From CAZVGZ01 sp964627605 (GTDB lineage Bacteria; Latescibacterota; MWCZ01; CAZVGZ01): a stretch of 29,641 nucleotides of DNA. A program made the translations under genes and the position numbers. Positions 8,892 through 17,408 of this stretch are shown here, piece after piece. The stretch lies in NCBI GenBank assembly GCA_964627605.1, contig CAZVGZ010000041.1:1-29641 (forward strand), written 5' to 3'. The notes under the pieces are model-generated. The model searched no databases, was not told the DNA's origin, and worked only from the letters and a program-made list of their open reading frames with translations. Position 1 is the stretch's first letter; every line of letters starts with the position of its first letter.

Positions 8892-9409
8892 CCAAAACCC
8901 CTCTCCGCGAGAAGACACACTGGTCCGCCCGAATTTTTTTGCCTGCCGATTGTAAGCCGGTAGCCCCAACGACCAATCCAATGTCAACTGCAAGAATATC
9001 CCCATCAACAGCACAGCACTATCAGAAATCAGATGCGGGAGAGCTGATCGCGAGTACCAACGAACCGGATTCGCCGCTTGACGGTTCCAGAGGTAAGATC
9101 GACGTTACCTTCTTTGAACAGAAAGCCGAGGAAGAGAAACTCAGGCACCAGTTGAGGAATGCCCAAATGAACAGTCTGGTCCGTGAGAACAACGGTATAA
9201 GGGTACCGAAATTCCTGGTGGGCAATCCACTTATGCCCATCGAAAAATATTCCGATGTGCACCGCGTCTTGGGGGTCATCGCCCACAATGTGGACCGCCC
9301 CGGTTGCTTGTGGAAATGTGGTGAGCTGCATATTGGCGTGCGGGCCCCCACCCCAACTTCCCCAACCAGCCGAACGGACGTTCCGCACCACTGTCAAGGA
9401 CTCTAAAAA
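8892..9409. other. Divergent interval with ambiguous open frames
   Basis: This 518-bp region separates the minus-strand FN3 lipoprotein from the plus-strand heparinase gene, so it should hold promoters for both. Both strands carry long open frames (plus 8939-9406 and minus 9029-9397) and neither has a firm start. The minus one is listed separately as the better candidate. An AAGG about ten bases before 9410 serves the heparinase gene. Confidence 0.45.
9029..9397 (-). CDS. Possible hypothetical protein or gene remnant
   Basis: An open frame of up to 122 codons from a TTG at 9397; an internal ATG at 9331 is an alternative start. The frame continues upstream of 9397 into the 5' end of the heparinase gene until a TAG near 9440, with text that still looks protein-like, which suggests the left-over end of a longer gene. 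The product is beta-rich and contains GDDPQDAVHIGIFFDGHKW; I do not recognise a family. No good ribosome site is seen. A plus-strand frame covers the same bases, so coding on either strand is uncertain. Confidence 0.3.
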   Translation of the reverse strand: MTVVRNVRSAGWGSWGGGPHANMQLTTFPQATGAVHIVGDDPQDAVHIGIFFDGHKWIAHQEFRYPYTVVLTDQTVHLGIPQLVPEFLFLGFLFKEGNVDLTSGTVKRRIRFVGTRDQLSRI

Positions 9410-11719
9410 ATGCTCCGCACCACCGTTATCACCCGCCTAGTCTCTGATACCCCTGTAGCGAAAGAGGTAGACCAGGCGATGGCCTCAGGCGATTTGGACC
9501 AAGCGATCGGTTTGGCGGGCGGATACCTCCGACGTCGCAAAATACCCTTGCCGCTCTGGGAAATCAAGCAAACGGACGACGATGACAGCGATGAAATTCG
9601 TCACCGTGCCGATCTGGCGGTGGCCGGGACGGTCAAAGAATACGGTGAGGCCTTGGTGGGTAACGCCCCGCCGTGGTTCGATCCCCCAATGACCACATTG
9701 GCTCGCATGCCACACTTAGGGCCGCTCATTCGCACATGGAAAGCCACCGGCGACGACATTTACGCCCAAACAGCGTTGGACGTCATCCGAGATTACGCTG
9801 CCCACGTTCCCATCGAGCTGGCTAAGAGCAGCAATGAGCCAGATTGGCACAGCAACCCCTGGCACTGGTGTTTCATCAACGCCAGGACCGCACGTCTCAT
9901 CGATTCGGCGCGCCATCTGGATAGTTACGCCGGTTTCACAGATCAAGATATGGTCGCTATCGCCAGCGTCGTGATTGACGAGGTAGAGTTCGGGCGTCAG
10001 TTCATGAATTTGGGGCTGCATTGGAACGGTACGTTCGCCCAGATCAAATATATAATCTACGCGGCGTTGTTTCTACCTGACGTGACCGGCACCGACAAGT
10101 GGCTCCTACAAGCAATCGCGCTGTGGGAGGATTTCGCCGGTGCCTACTACTACCCTGATGGCGGTGGCATTGAGTTGGCGTTGGGATATGCCACGTCGGT
10201 AACAAGACAGATGAATCTGGTTTATGAAGCACTCGCAGATCGGCCAGAGGCGGCAAAGGTAGGGGAGATTCTTACTCGCGCCAACAGGTTCTACATGGCT
10301 ATCTCCACACCTGAGAGGACAATCCCGCCGTTTGGCGATCTGCGTTTTGGTGATATTACTGACAAGATCGCTCGTCGCGCAAAAAACCTTTACGAACTCG
10401 GTAATCTGCCAGACGCCATTGTGGACGGCACCGGCGCCACGTCTGCGCCGTTTAGATCGTGGCCACCTTCTGGAGCCGACGACTCCTGGGCTGGGATCTA
10501 TGTGATGCGCGGCGACTGGTCCAACGACGCCAACTATCTGGCTTGCGATTTTGGTCCGTGGGGCAGCAATCATCAACACGCGGACTTCATGAGCATTCAC
10601 CTATACGGTTACGGTCGTCCGTTGATTGTCGATCCAGGTACCTGCTCCTACCGCTCGACCGACCGGATAGGTGAAAGGTTCGACTTGTCGCACGGATTCC
10701 TCCACAACACAATCGCGGTTGATGGAGTAGATCAAGGACGTGGACAGGCTGAAGACACCGCCACCGCTCCGATGCAGCATCGATTCTTAACTCATCACCG
10801 TATAGATACTGTATCTGCGGATTATGATTTCTGGCAGCACGAGTTGGATGTACAGCACCAACGAAGGATATCGTTTGCTGTGCCGGACTACTGGTTGCTC
10901 TTGGACCGACTCACCGGCGCGAAAAACAAACCACATCAAATCGAGCAGACATTCCAGTGCGACGCACGTTGCACTGTGGAGATGTCAGCCGACAGACAGA
11001 TCATTCACGGACCCGACGGCCGCGCGCTTACCATGATGCCTGTCGAGAATGATAGACCCGGCTTTGTGGTCATCGGTGAACGGGAGCGGTCTGTCGATCC
11101 GAATTATAACAGAGGGCAAGGCAGTACCGATTGGGTGATCGGCGGTCGTGGTTGGAACGGTGTGGACCCAACCGATCCGTCTGATATTGCTGTTGCCGCT
11201 CCTGCCCTGGTGTACAACCCCATCATCACATGCCCCGCCACTCTGGTGACAGTGATGTTCCCGACAACGCCGGGGATTGAGCCTGATGTCGCAGTATCGA
11301 GCTTTGAAGCAGTCAATCAATCCGAAGATATGGGGCTGGTCATCGACGTGCGAATCGACGGGGACGAAAAACGTCGGCACGTCTGGGCGGTCTCCTATGC
11401 GGCGCACCCGTTGACATTCGCCCACGACCTGGTGACCGATTTCCACGGCGAACTTCTGCTTATTCGCAATGCAGATGGCGACAGCCCTTCCGTTCATTTT
11501 ACCAACACCGGAGCGGCTCGACTCAATCTTGCTGGTCACAAACTTTCCTTCTTCGCCAACCAACGTGCTGACCTACACATTGAGGTCAAAGGAAGCCGCC
11601 TAGAACTGTTGGCAGACGTCTCCAACCGATCACTGCGCGTTATCGCTGAACTGGCTTGGGGCGACCGATATTGGGAAAACACCAAACTGCCGCCTGGAGA
11701 GCTGGTCGAACTGCTGTAG
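9410..11719 (+). CDS. Heparinase II/III family polysaccharide lyase, 769 aa
   Basis: The protein has the two-part architecture of heparinase II/III and alginate-lyase-like enzymes. An alpha-helical toroid fills the N-terminal half (with SNPWHWCFINARTARLIDSA near 145-165 and LHWNGTFAQIKY near 205). A beta-sandwich half follows, bearing NHQHAD at 387-392, DPGTCSYRS with Tyr414, and HNTIAVDG with His432. In the family these His and Tyr residues lie in the active site that cleaves uronic-acid-containing glycans by beta-elimination; the exact substrate cannot be told. No signal peptide is visible, so the product appears cytoplasmic or exported by other means, which is somewhat odd for this family. 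The ATG at 9410 follows a TAA in the same frame and has AAGG about ten bases upstream. It stands alone on the plus strand, apart from a tiny frame 31 bp downstream. Confidence 0.9.
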   Translation: MLRTTVITRLVSDTPVAKEVDQAMASGDLDQAIGLAGGYLRRRKIPLPLWEIKQTDDDDSDEIRHRADLAVAGTVKEYGEALVGNAPPWFDPPMTTLARMPHLGPLIRTWKATGDDIYAQTALDVIRDYAAHVPIELAKSSNEPDWHSNPWHWCFINARTARLIDSARHLDSYAGFTDQDMVAIASVVIDEVEFGRQFMNLGLHWNGTFAQIKYIIYAALFLPDVTGTDKWLLQAIALWEDFAGAYYYPDGGGIELALGYATSVTRQMNLVYEALADRPEAAKVGEILTRANRFYMAISTPERTIPPFGDLRFGDITDKIARRAKNLYELGNLPDAIVDGTGATSAPFRSWPPSGADDSWAGIYVMRGDWSNDANYLACDFGPWGSNHQHADFMSIHLYGYGRPLIVDPGTCSYRSTDRIGERFDLSHGFLHNTIAVDGVDQGRGQAEDTATAPMQHRFLTHHRIDTVSADYDFWQHELDVQHQRRISFAVPDYWLLLDRLTGAKNKPHQIEQTFQCDARCTVEMSADRQIIHGPDGRALTMMPVENDRPGFVVIGERERSVDPNYNRGQGSTDWVIGGRGWNGVDPTDPSDIAVAAPALVYNPIITCPATLVTVMFPTTPGIEPDVAVSSFEAVNQSEDMGLVIDVRIDGDEKRRHVWAVSYAAHPLTFAHDLVTDFHGELLLIRNADGDSPSVHFTNTGAARLNLAGHKLSFFANQRADLHIEVKGSRLELLADVSNRSLRVIAELAWGDRYWENTKLPPGELVELL

Positions 11720-11750
11720 TCTGGTCACGTCCACCTGGAGGGGTACAGAT

Positions 11751-11885
11751 ATGGAAGAAGTAGCGATTCTCAGGCAGCGGATTCGCCGATTTGAAATGTT
11801 GGTAGTGGTGTTTCAGTATGAGTCTGGTATGAAACGTTGCCCCATAAATCGAAACGCTTTGAACGACCGCAATCCTTCCCAATAA
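11751..11885 (+). CDS. Small ORF, 44 aa, behind the heparinase gene
   Basis: ATG at 11751 has a strong TGGAGGGG ribosome site eight bases upstream and lies 31 bp after the heparinase stop. The 44-residue product begins MEEVAILRQRIRRFEMLVVV and ends in DRNPSQ. It has a basic-hydrophobic first half and no recognisable domain. It could be a real microprotein translated with the heparinase, or the N-terminal stump of a decayed gene, since the downstream 330 bp carry no gene. Confidence 0.35.
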   Translation: MEEVAILRQRIRRFEMLVVVFQYESGMKRCPINRNALNDRNPSQ

Positions 11886-12216
11886 TGAGGGCACGTTGGG
11901 GCAGAACTGCAACTGAAGGGGATGATATGTACCAAAATCCGCCACCATCGGATGTGATGTTAGCCATCATATCCGATAGTTACGCAGAGGCGAACTGCAC
12001 CGACAGAAGTACTATCGAAACGAGGTGCGGGATTCCACGACATATAGCACACTCCTCCTTGAAAGCCCCCAGGTTCGGTTTTCACAATGCCCGCCGTTCT
12101 GCTACGTCCCTAGTCTGAAATATACCAACTGACGAATAAAAGTTAATGGCTATTTTCTTGCCGCCTCCCCATCATTCCGATCGCAGATAGCGGTCCTCAA
12201 ATTCAGGCTCAGACCT
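11886..12216. other. Gene-free interval
   Basis: No convincing gene in about 330 bp. On the minus strand, an AAGGAGGAG ribosome-like site near 12055 precedes an ATG (about 12043) opening a frame of only 27 codons that stops near 11959. This looks like the stump of a lost gene. No clear terminator is visible between the converging heparinase and ChbG-like genes. Confidence 0.4.
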
Positions 12217-13191
12217 CTACATCGCAGGTGATTGCCATCCATGCTGCCGCCGCTGATACTCTCTTAATTCACGGAAGCTGATCAGCTTAATCCCGAGCGA
12301 GTCGATGAGCGCCTTAGTTTTGGGGCTGCCGAAGACCCCTGAGTCGGAGGTCCGGCGCGCCCAGGAGTTTGTAATCGACCTGAGTTCGTCGGTCGGCGCA
12401 CCTGCATGGATAAACAGTTCAGTTACTCCCGGCTTGAGAGCGCGGAGGTAGTTCTCGTAGAACACCTGCGCCGAATCCAGATCGTCGTGCTTGGTGACTT
12501 CGTGGATCAGGTAGTCCAGAATCGCCCAACCCTCGTCGCGCCATTTTGCGATCTGCTGACCTCCGATATCTGTTCGGTCAACGGCGTAGGGCAACCGAAA
12601 CGGCAGCCCATACTCCTTTGACAGCTTCATCGTCATGCCGATCAGGTCCGGCCTGAAATAGTGAGCACCCATATGTGAGTCGATGTGAGTAACGTCAATT
12701 CCCGCAGCAAGCGCTTTTTCGATCTGTGCGCGGGTCTCTCGCTCCGCCTCCTCGCCGCTGGCATGGGCTAGAACATCTTCGGTATCAGCCCACAGAAAGC
12801 CCGCTGGATCGTGGAGCGATGGCACCTCTGCTGAGGGCGAGACAGAAGTCCAACGATAGGTTTTCCACTCTGATGTGAGAGTCAGATGAATGCCCACATC
12901 CCAGTTGGGGTTGGCTACCGCAGAGTCGGCGCCTTCTTGGAACCCCTCCGGAGGCACCATAATCGTCGCAGAGGAAATTCCGCCGTTTTTAAACAACTCG
13001 CCGGTCGCCAATGTCACAGTGTGGCACATCCCAAAATCATCGGCGTTGAGTATTAATAGCTTTTCGTCAGGACCGTAGCCCAGTTGTTGTGCCAGAGTCA
13101 TCGGCTGCCCTTCCAAATCCGTCTCCTGTCTTTCTCGACATCCAAAAACCACTGTCGCGCAGATAAGCGCCGCCATCGTTGCATTTCGCAT
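12217..13191 (-). CDS. ChbG/YdjC-family deacetylase-like lipoprotein
   Basis: A 324-aa protein of the YdjC/ChbG carbohydrate deacetylase family, which removes acetyl groups from N-acetylated sugars using a divalent metal. Family motifs are intact: LNADDFG with Asp51/Asp52, GIHLTLT with His102, and THIDSHMGAH with His169 and His173. The N-terminus MRNATMAALICATVVFGC is a lipoprotein signal with lipobox VFGC, Cys18, so this member is probably anchored outside the inner membrane, unlike cytoplasmic ChbG. The ATG at 13191 has AGGAG five bases upstream. It follows the M23 peptidase gene by 32 bp on the same strand and is likely in one transcript with it. The pairing suggests work on amino-sugar glycans or cell-wall material; the substrate is inferred only from the family. 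Confidence 0.88.
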   Translation of the reverse strand: MRNATMAALICATVVFGCRERQETDLEGQPMTLAQQLGYGPDEKLLILNADDFGMCHTVTLATGELFKNGGISSATIMVPPEGFQEGADSAVANPNWDVGIHLTLTSEWKTYRWTSVSPSAEVPSLHDPAGFLWADTEDVLAHASGEEAERETRAQIEKALAAGIDVTHIDSHMGAHYFRPDLIGMTMKLSKEYGLPFRLPYAVDRTDIGGQQIAKWRDEGWAILDYLIHEVTKHDDLDSAQVFYENYLRALKPGVTELFIHAGAPTDELRSITNSWARRTSDSGVFGSPKTKALIDSLGIKLISFRELREYQRRQHGWQSPAM

Positions 13192-13223
13192 CTTTTTCTC
13201 CTAATGAAAACCATCGTGCGGTT

Positions 13224-14045
13224 TTAGTTGCCTGGCATGTCGTTCCGCAATATGGTCCATATCGCCTGCACCAATCGGTCCACATCTGCACCTCGGGTTA
13301 GGTACGGCGTGGGATTAACGATCATCGTTATTGATGGGTCGTAGACCGTTACGTGGCAGTGCGGATAGTCGTAGACCGGATCGCCTGCGACTTGACTGAC
13401 GTTTCCCGTCATACCGACACGGCCGATAACCGTCTCTCCAGCTACCACAACGCTGTCCCTATCCACTAACGGCCGCTCCAAATGGCTGTACCACCACTCA
13501 ACACCTATCGGGTCTTCTATCATCACCGTCTGTCCGTAGTCGACCACACGCCCGGGAAAATTGACACTGTCTTTGAACGAACCGGCGAATTTCACAACAC
13601 CTGGGCGTATGGCTGCAACCGGCGTACCCAATGCTCCAGGCAGGTCTATCCCTTTGTGCTCACGTCGTCTACCACGTTTGGCGCCGTATCTACCTACCCC
13701 ATGTACGTTTCCCATCACAGTCTGAATATTGTCGCCAATATACGGGCTACGTCTCCGGGTTAACCATGTGAGCGCTCTCAAACCTACCATCGGCGTGTCG
13801 ATGATGTCGGATGCCAACAGCGACTCGAAGCGTGGCCAGCGAGCTGTATCACCTAACAATAGTAAGGGCACATCGGCCTTGGTTTCGACGCTGTCTAAAG
13901 CGGTTTGTACTTCGTGCAATTCCGACCTTGCCACGTTGCGCTGATGCCATAGCCAAAAACATGAGATGAGTAGCACCGCCATCACGAAACGCGTGGAGTG
14001 GCGCGTCGTTTGGTAGAGTAACGCTTGGCGTTGCAGACCGTTCAT
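13224..14045 (-). CDS. M23 (LytM-type) metallopeptidase, membrane-anchored
   Basis: A 273-aa protein with one membrane segment (about 19-34), a short helical linker, and a C-terminal peptidase M23 domain. Zinc-site residues look complete: HKGID gives His130 and Asp134, YSHL gives His188, and PHCHV gives His229 and His231. The domain also shows GTPVAA and the VIGRVGMTGN turn. Such enzymes cut peptide crosslinks in peptidoglycan, or serve as envelope endopeptidases. The frame extends upstream to 14180, but ATG at 14045 is chosen because it places the membrane segment near the N-terminus; its ribosome site is weak. It is the first gene of a pair with the ChbG-like lipoprotein, and divergent from the epimerase genes. 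Confidence 0.85.
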   Translation of the reverse strand: MNGLQRQALLYQTTRHSTRFVMAVLLISCFWLWHQRNVARSELHEVQTALDSVETKADVPLLLLGDTARWPRFESLLASDIIDTPMVGLRALTWLTRRRSPYIGDNIQTVMGNVHGVGRYGAKRGRRREHKGIDLPGALGTPVAAIRPGVVKFAGSFKDSVNFPGRVVDYGQTVMIEDPIGVEWWYSHLERPLVDRDSVVVAGETVIGRVGMTGNVSQVAGDPVYDYPHCHVTVYDPSITMIVNPTPYLTRGADVDRLVQAIWTILRNDMPGN

Positions 14046-14206
14046 CTTGTCACATAGAAGTAAGGGGTCCACTTTGTGGAGTGGTAAAAATATGCCGCAG
14101 CCGGCACCACGGGCAACTACAGAGACCTTGTGCATCGCTCGTGTTGGCGTGATCTTCCCCCGTTCACCGGGTCTGTCCAACAGGTTTTTTTTGGAGAACG
14201 GTCACT
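14046..14206. promoter_or_regulatory. Divergent promoter region with small inverted repeats
   Basis: This 161-bp interval separates divergently transcribed genes and should contain both promoters. TCCAC-TTT-GTGGA at 14068-14080 is a perfect short inverted repeat, and CCACT/AGTGG at 14069-14084 is an overlapping alternative; either could be an operator. A GGAGAA ribosome site lies just before the plus-strand ATG at 14207. I could not pick -35/-10 boxes with confidence. Confidence 0.4.
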
Positions 14207-15019
14207 ATGCGTATATTGGCAACCGGGGTTGCAGGTGGGGTGGGCAAGGTAGTGACTCCGCATCTGATGTCGATAGGCCACAACGTGCGGGGGTTCGACC
14301 GGTTGGTACCACCGTTTGAGTTGGCAGACATGGTGATTGGCGATGTCCGTCAGGGAGACGATCTGATAGCGGCTGCGCGGGGTTGTAGCGCGGTGCTCCA
14401 TATGGCGGCGATCCCTGGAAACCGACCTCCGTTCGACGAGCTGCTGCAAATCAATCTAATTGGCGTCTTCAACGCGTTGGCTGCCGCAGAGGCTGTCGGA
14501 ATGACCCATATTGTCAATTTTTCCAGCATATGCGCCACAGGAATTCTTTCCGAACCGCCTATGCCGGTCCCAGCGCTACCCTACAGTGAGGCTATGGATG
14601 CAGCACCGGCGGACTGCTATGGCATGGGTAAACTGATGGGCGAGGTTCTGTGTCGCGGCCACCAGTTAAGACTCCCTGAGACTTCGGTGAGATGTTTAAG
14701 ACCGGGGTTGGTGGTTCATGACGACTCAGCAGCCGCCATGAGCCTTGAGTTTCCAAACGCCGTTAGTTTCTCCGGCGACATCGCCGATGCGGTGGCCAGA
14801 TGTTTGGAATCTGCACCAGGGTTCGGTGTGTATCATGCCACATCAAGAAGACGCTACACGAAAGAGGGCGCTCTGTTGACGCCGGATCAACTCCGCGACG
14901 ACCTGATGGTCCACGGCGTTGATCCGGCGATAGCGGATGAATGCTACCTCGGTGGCGAGATGGGTGTGTACGACATCTCCGCCGCTGAAAAGGATTTGGA
15001 GTGGTCGCCAAGGTGGTAG
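14207..15019 (+). CDS. NAD-dependent epimerase/dehydratase (extended SDR), copy 1
   Basis: A 270-aa extended short-chain dehydrogenase/reductase. The Rossmann motif TGVAGGVG lies at 6-13. FSSICATG supplies the catalytic Ser (about 106-107), and YGMGK gives Tyr138 and Lys142. HMAAIP resembles the usual AA motif. Members act on nucleotide sugars or related hydroxyl substrates; the exact one is unknown. The ATG at 14207 has GGAGAA about ten bases before it. The next gene, 40 bp downstream, encodes a clear paralogue sharing the same length, the YGMGKLM block, the EMGVYDI block and a W-x-x-RW end. The two probably form one transcription unit. Confidence 0.88.
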   Translation: MRILATGVAGGVGKVVTPHLMSIGHNVRGFDRLVPPFELADMVIGDVRQGDDLIAAARGCSAVLHMAAIPGNRPPFDELLQINLIGVFNALAAAEAVGMTHIVNFSSICATGILSEPPMPVPALPYSEAMDAAPADCYGMGKLMGEVLCRGHQLRLPETSVRCLRPGLVVHDDSAAAMSLEFPNAVSFSGDIADAVARCLESAPGFGVYHATSRRRYTKEGALLTPDQLRDDLMVHGVDPAIADECYLGGEMGVYDISAAEKDLEWSPRW

Positions 15020-15059
15020 CAAGATCTGGTCAATACGATAGAACCGCGGGGCCATCGCT

Positions 15060-15869
15060 TTGAGGCGGGTGCTGGTTACCGGTGGTTCTGGTTTGGTCGG
15101 ACGGGCGGTTGTGCCCCATCTACTCGAACATGGGTATCAAGTTCGCGGCTTTGACCGTGTTGCGCCAAAGTACGTTTTGGAAGATTTCCACATTGGCGAT
15201 CAGACCATCAAGAGTGATGTGGACTTGGCTGCACGGGGTTGCGACATGGTTGTGCACCTGGGCGCAATCCCCTGGAACACGCCGCCGTTCGGTCGGCTGA
15301 TGGACATCAACCTATGCGGGACCTTTGGAGTCCTGGGAGCTGCTCTGGCCAATAAGATGACTCACGTAGTCTGCGCGTCCAGTGTCAGGGCTGCTGGTCT
15401 TTTGTCCGTTCCACCTACCCCGCTCGAAGCGCTTCCTTACCATGAGACGATGTTGGCGACCCCGTCCGATTTCTACGGTATGGGCAAACTGATGAGCGAA
15501 CAGCTCTGTCGAGGCTATTGGCGTAGGTGCCCAGAGATGTCAATCCGCTGCATACGCCCAGGCCGGATATGGCACGGCGACACGCCGCTATACGCGCCTT
15601 TCTTAGATTCCATGGTCCATCAGGACGACGTAGCCGACGCGGTTCGCCGATGCCTTGAGAGCGAGCCAGGGTATGGTGTGTATCACATCTCCGCCGCACA
15701 TCGGTACACCGAAACCGGCGAACGCATGACGCCAGACGAAATCCTCAAAGAGCTAGTGGATAACGGAGCCGACCCAGCCATCGCTAACCATCGCTACCTC
15801 TCTGGCGAGATGGGCGTCTACGACATCGCCGCCGCTGAGCGCGACCTCGGCTGGTCCACGCGTTGGTAA
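15060..15869 (+). CDS. NAD-dependent epimerase/dehydratase (extended SDR), copy 2
   Basis: A 269-aa paralogue of the preceding protein. The Rossmann motif TGGSGLVG is at 7-14, ASSVRAAG holds the catalytic Ser, and YGMGKLMSE gives Tyr139 and Lys143. The C-terminus shares EMGVYDIAAAE and WSTRW with copy 1. The start is TTG at 15060, chosen because it gives the same N-terminal spacing as copy 1; GTG at 15069 is the alternative, and the ribosome site is weak, so translation may depend on the upstream gene. It may act on a related substrate or form a heteromeric enzyme with copy 1. It converges on the broken FG-GAP gene with only 10 bp between. Confidence 0.87.
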   Translation: MRRVLVTGGSGLVGRAVVPHLLEHGYQVRGFDRVAPKYVLEDFHIGDQTIKSDVDLAARGCDMVVHLGAIPWNTPPFGRLMDINLCGTFGVLGAALANKMTHVVCASSVRAAGLLSVPPTPLEALPYHETMLATPSDFYGMGKLMSEQLCRGYWRRCPEMSIRCIRPGRIWHGDTPLYAPFLDSMVHQDDVADAVRRCLESEPGYGVYHISAAHRYTETGERMTPDEILKELVDNGADPAIANHRYLSGEMGVYDIAAAERDLGWSTRW

Positions 15870-15879
15870 CCATCGCAGT

Positions 15880-16748
15880 TTACCGCACCAATGTCATCCG
15901 CCTTGTGATCTTCTGCTCGTCAAACGTCAAGCGATATAGATACACGCCGCTGGCGACCGCTTTGCCTGTTGCGTCGCGTCCATCCCACACTATGCCGTGC
16001 GATCCTGCCGAGACCCGCTCATCGACCAGTGTTCGCACGACTTGGCCAGACAGGTTGTGGATCGTTAATCGAATTTGTTGACTTGAGTGGTTGTTGTATC
16101 GAAGCGTCGTCGTGGGGTTGAAGAGGTTGGGGTAGCTGGGTTCGAGGTTTGCGGTTCGCGGCGCCGAAGCGATCCCGAGGCCTGTGGTTTGGCTCACGCG
16201 ATCGTAGATCCCTTCGAACACGTACGCCGAACCCGAGTCGCTACCGTTGTCGTCGTTGTGGCTCGCACCGACAACGACCACACCACCAGAAACAGATACA
16301 GAGTAACCCAGCACGGAACCCACAGAACCGTCGGACGTCAACAGTTTCTGCTCTGTCCAGCTGCCGTCGGCCCGACGTTCGAACAGGTACGCCGCTCCGG
16401 AATTCTCGCCATACCGATCGGACCGGCGCGCGCCAATCACGAAATTGTCGCCAGATACTGAGACCGAGTATCCGAAACCGTCGTCTGCGCTTCCGTCCGA
16501 TGCCGTCAGCCCCTGTCGACGTAAACGTGCACAGCGCCGGGGGCCGCGCCGTTTTCGTCGTATACCTTGGTGCCTATCAAAGCCACGTTGCCCGACACCT
16601 ATACTGAACCACCGAAAGCCTGACTTGCAGCACCGTCCCGCGCAAGCAATTTGAATTCGCGGGCTTCGGTCGTCGCTGGCAGAGCTATAAGCAGAGCAAC
16701 GCCACAACACCCTAGTGCCCACCTGGTTAGCGACTGTCCAACAGACAT
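15880..16748 (-). pseudogene. FG-GAP repeat protein with Por-type sorting tail, disrupted
   Basis: ATG at 16748, with GGGGAG just upstream, begins a good signal peptide (MSVGQSLTRWALGCCGVALL, ending near TTEA) and the first FG-GAP repeat AFGGSV. Codon 50 is TAG (16599-16601), where related repeats have a Ser codon in SVSVSG; one base change would explain it. After the stop the same frame continues VSGNVALIGTKVYDENGAAP to a TGA at 16506-16508. The rest (LTASDGSADDGFGYSVSVSG onward, two more repeats) is in another frame, with about ten residues of the usual linker missing. The last 80 residues are a typical Por secretion/sorting domain (SYPNLFNPTTTLRY ... SGVYLYRLT). Two independent lesions argue for a pseudogene rather than a sequencing slip. 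An open frame of 280 codons from 16722 merges shadow and real sequence. Confidence 0.8.
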
Positions 16749-17046
16749 AATCTCCCCTTGAGTCGTAACCGTCCCGCCAAGTAGACTGACTTTCTCATTT
16801 TCTGCGGTCTACATATACAGACGTCGAAACGGCCCATTTTGATGATGTCGTGCTCAACATAAATTGAGCGCGCATCATTGGCTTGCCAAACCGCAAGCGA
16901 TCCCCTCCAGTTTACCAAATATTTGCGAACTGGTAACCGGGACGAAATCTACGCAGGCTAATCTTAAAAAATCACTGAGCACGGGATGGCGACTGTTGAC
17001 AAGCTCGATAAACTGGAATGGGACAGACCAAGCAGGAGGAGACGCG
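16749..17046. promoter_or_regulatory. Upstream region of glnK with two hairpins
   Basis: The 298-bp divergent interval carries two adjacent hairpin sequences. The first pairs ATGATGTCGTGCTCAA (16842-16857) with TTGAGCGCGCATCAT (16864-16878) around a CATAAA loop, with one bulge and one G-T pair. The second pairs GCTTGC (16881-16886) with GCAAGC (16893-16898). No T-run follows either. They may be operators or leader-RNA structures for glnK-amtB. A TTGACA at 16996-17001 is present but lacks a good -10 box at the usual spacing. No clear sigma-54 site (GG-N10-GC) was found. Confidence 0.5.
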
Positions 17047-17385
17047 ATGAAAATGATTAGCGCCATAGTTCAGCCTCACAAACTGGATTCGGTGCGCGAC
17101 GCGCTAGCCGAGGTCGGCGTGCAAGGCATGACTGTCTTGGAAGCCAAAGGTTTCGGTCGACAAAAAGGACATCGGGAAGTCTATCGAGGTGCGGAGTACG
17201 TCGTCGATTTTCTACCTAAAATTAAACTCGAGATTGCGGTAGACGACACAGTTGTCGAGGCCGCCATCGCTACTCTGGAAAAAGCGACCCGCACCGGCAA
17301 CGTCGGCGACGGAAAGATATTTGTCACGAGCATCGAGCAGGCAGTTCGTATCCGCACTGGCGAAACCGGCGTAGAAGCCCTTTAG
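17047..17385 (+). CDS. glnK: Nitrogen regulatory P-II protein (GlnK/GlnB)
   Basis: A 112-aa P-II signal protein of standard length. It senses 2-oxoglutarate, ATP/ADP and often the glutamine state, and controls ammonium uptake by plugging AmtB. Visible hallmarks are the N-terminal MKMISAIVQPHKLD, the T-loop REVYRGAEYVVDFLPK with Tyr51 (the uridylylation site in proteobacteria), and the TGNVGDGKIFV nucleotide loop. The ATG at 17047 has a strong AGGAGGAG ribosome site; the frame opens much earlier but that extension is not protein-like. It lies 23 bp ahead of amtB in the usual glnK-amtB operon, which is why the symbol glnK is used rather than glnB. Confidence 0.95.
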   Translation: MKMISAIVQPHKLDSVRDALAEVGVQGMTVLEAKGFGRQKGHREVYRGAEYVVDFLPKIKLEIAVDDTVVEAAIATLEKATRTGNVGDGKIFVTSIEQAVRIRTGETGVEAL

Positions 17386-17408
17386 CCACTACCAGCCAGG
17401 AGGCAATA

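Noticed and set aside
16087..16654. Plus-strand frames opposite the FG-GAP gene
   Set aside because: Arg-rich shadow sequence antisense to clear FG-GAP repeats and the sorting tail.
16983..17010. Possible sigma-54 promoter before glnK (TGGCGACTGTTGAC)
   Set aside because: The GG-to-GC spacing is 13, not 10, and the TTGCA part is missing.
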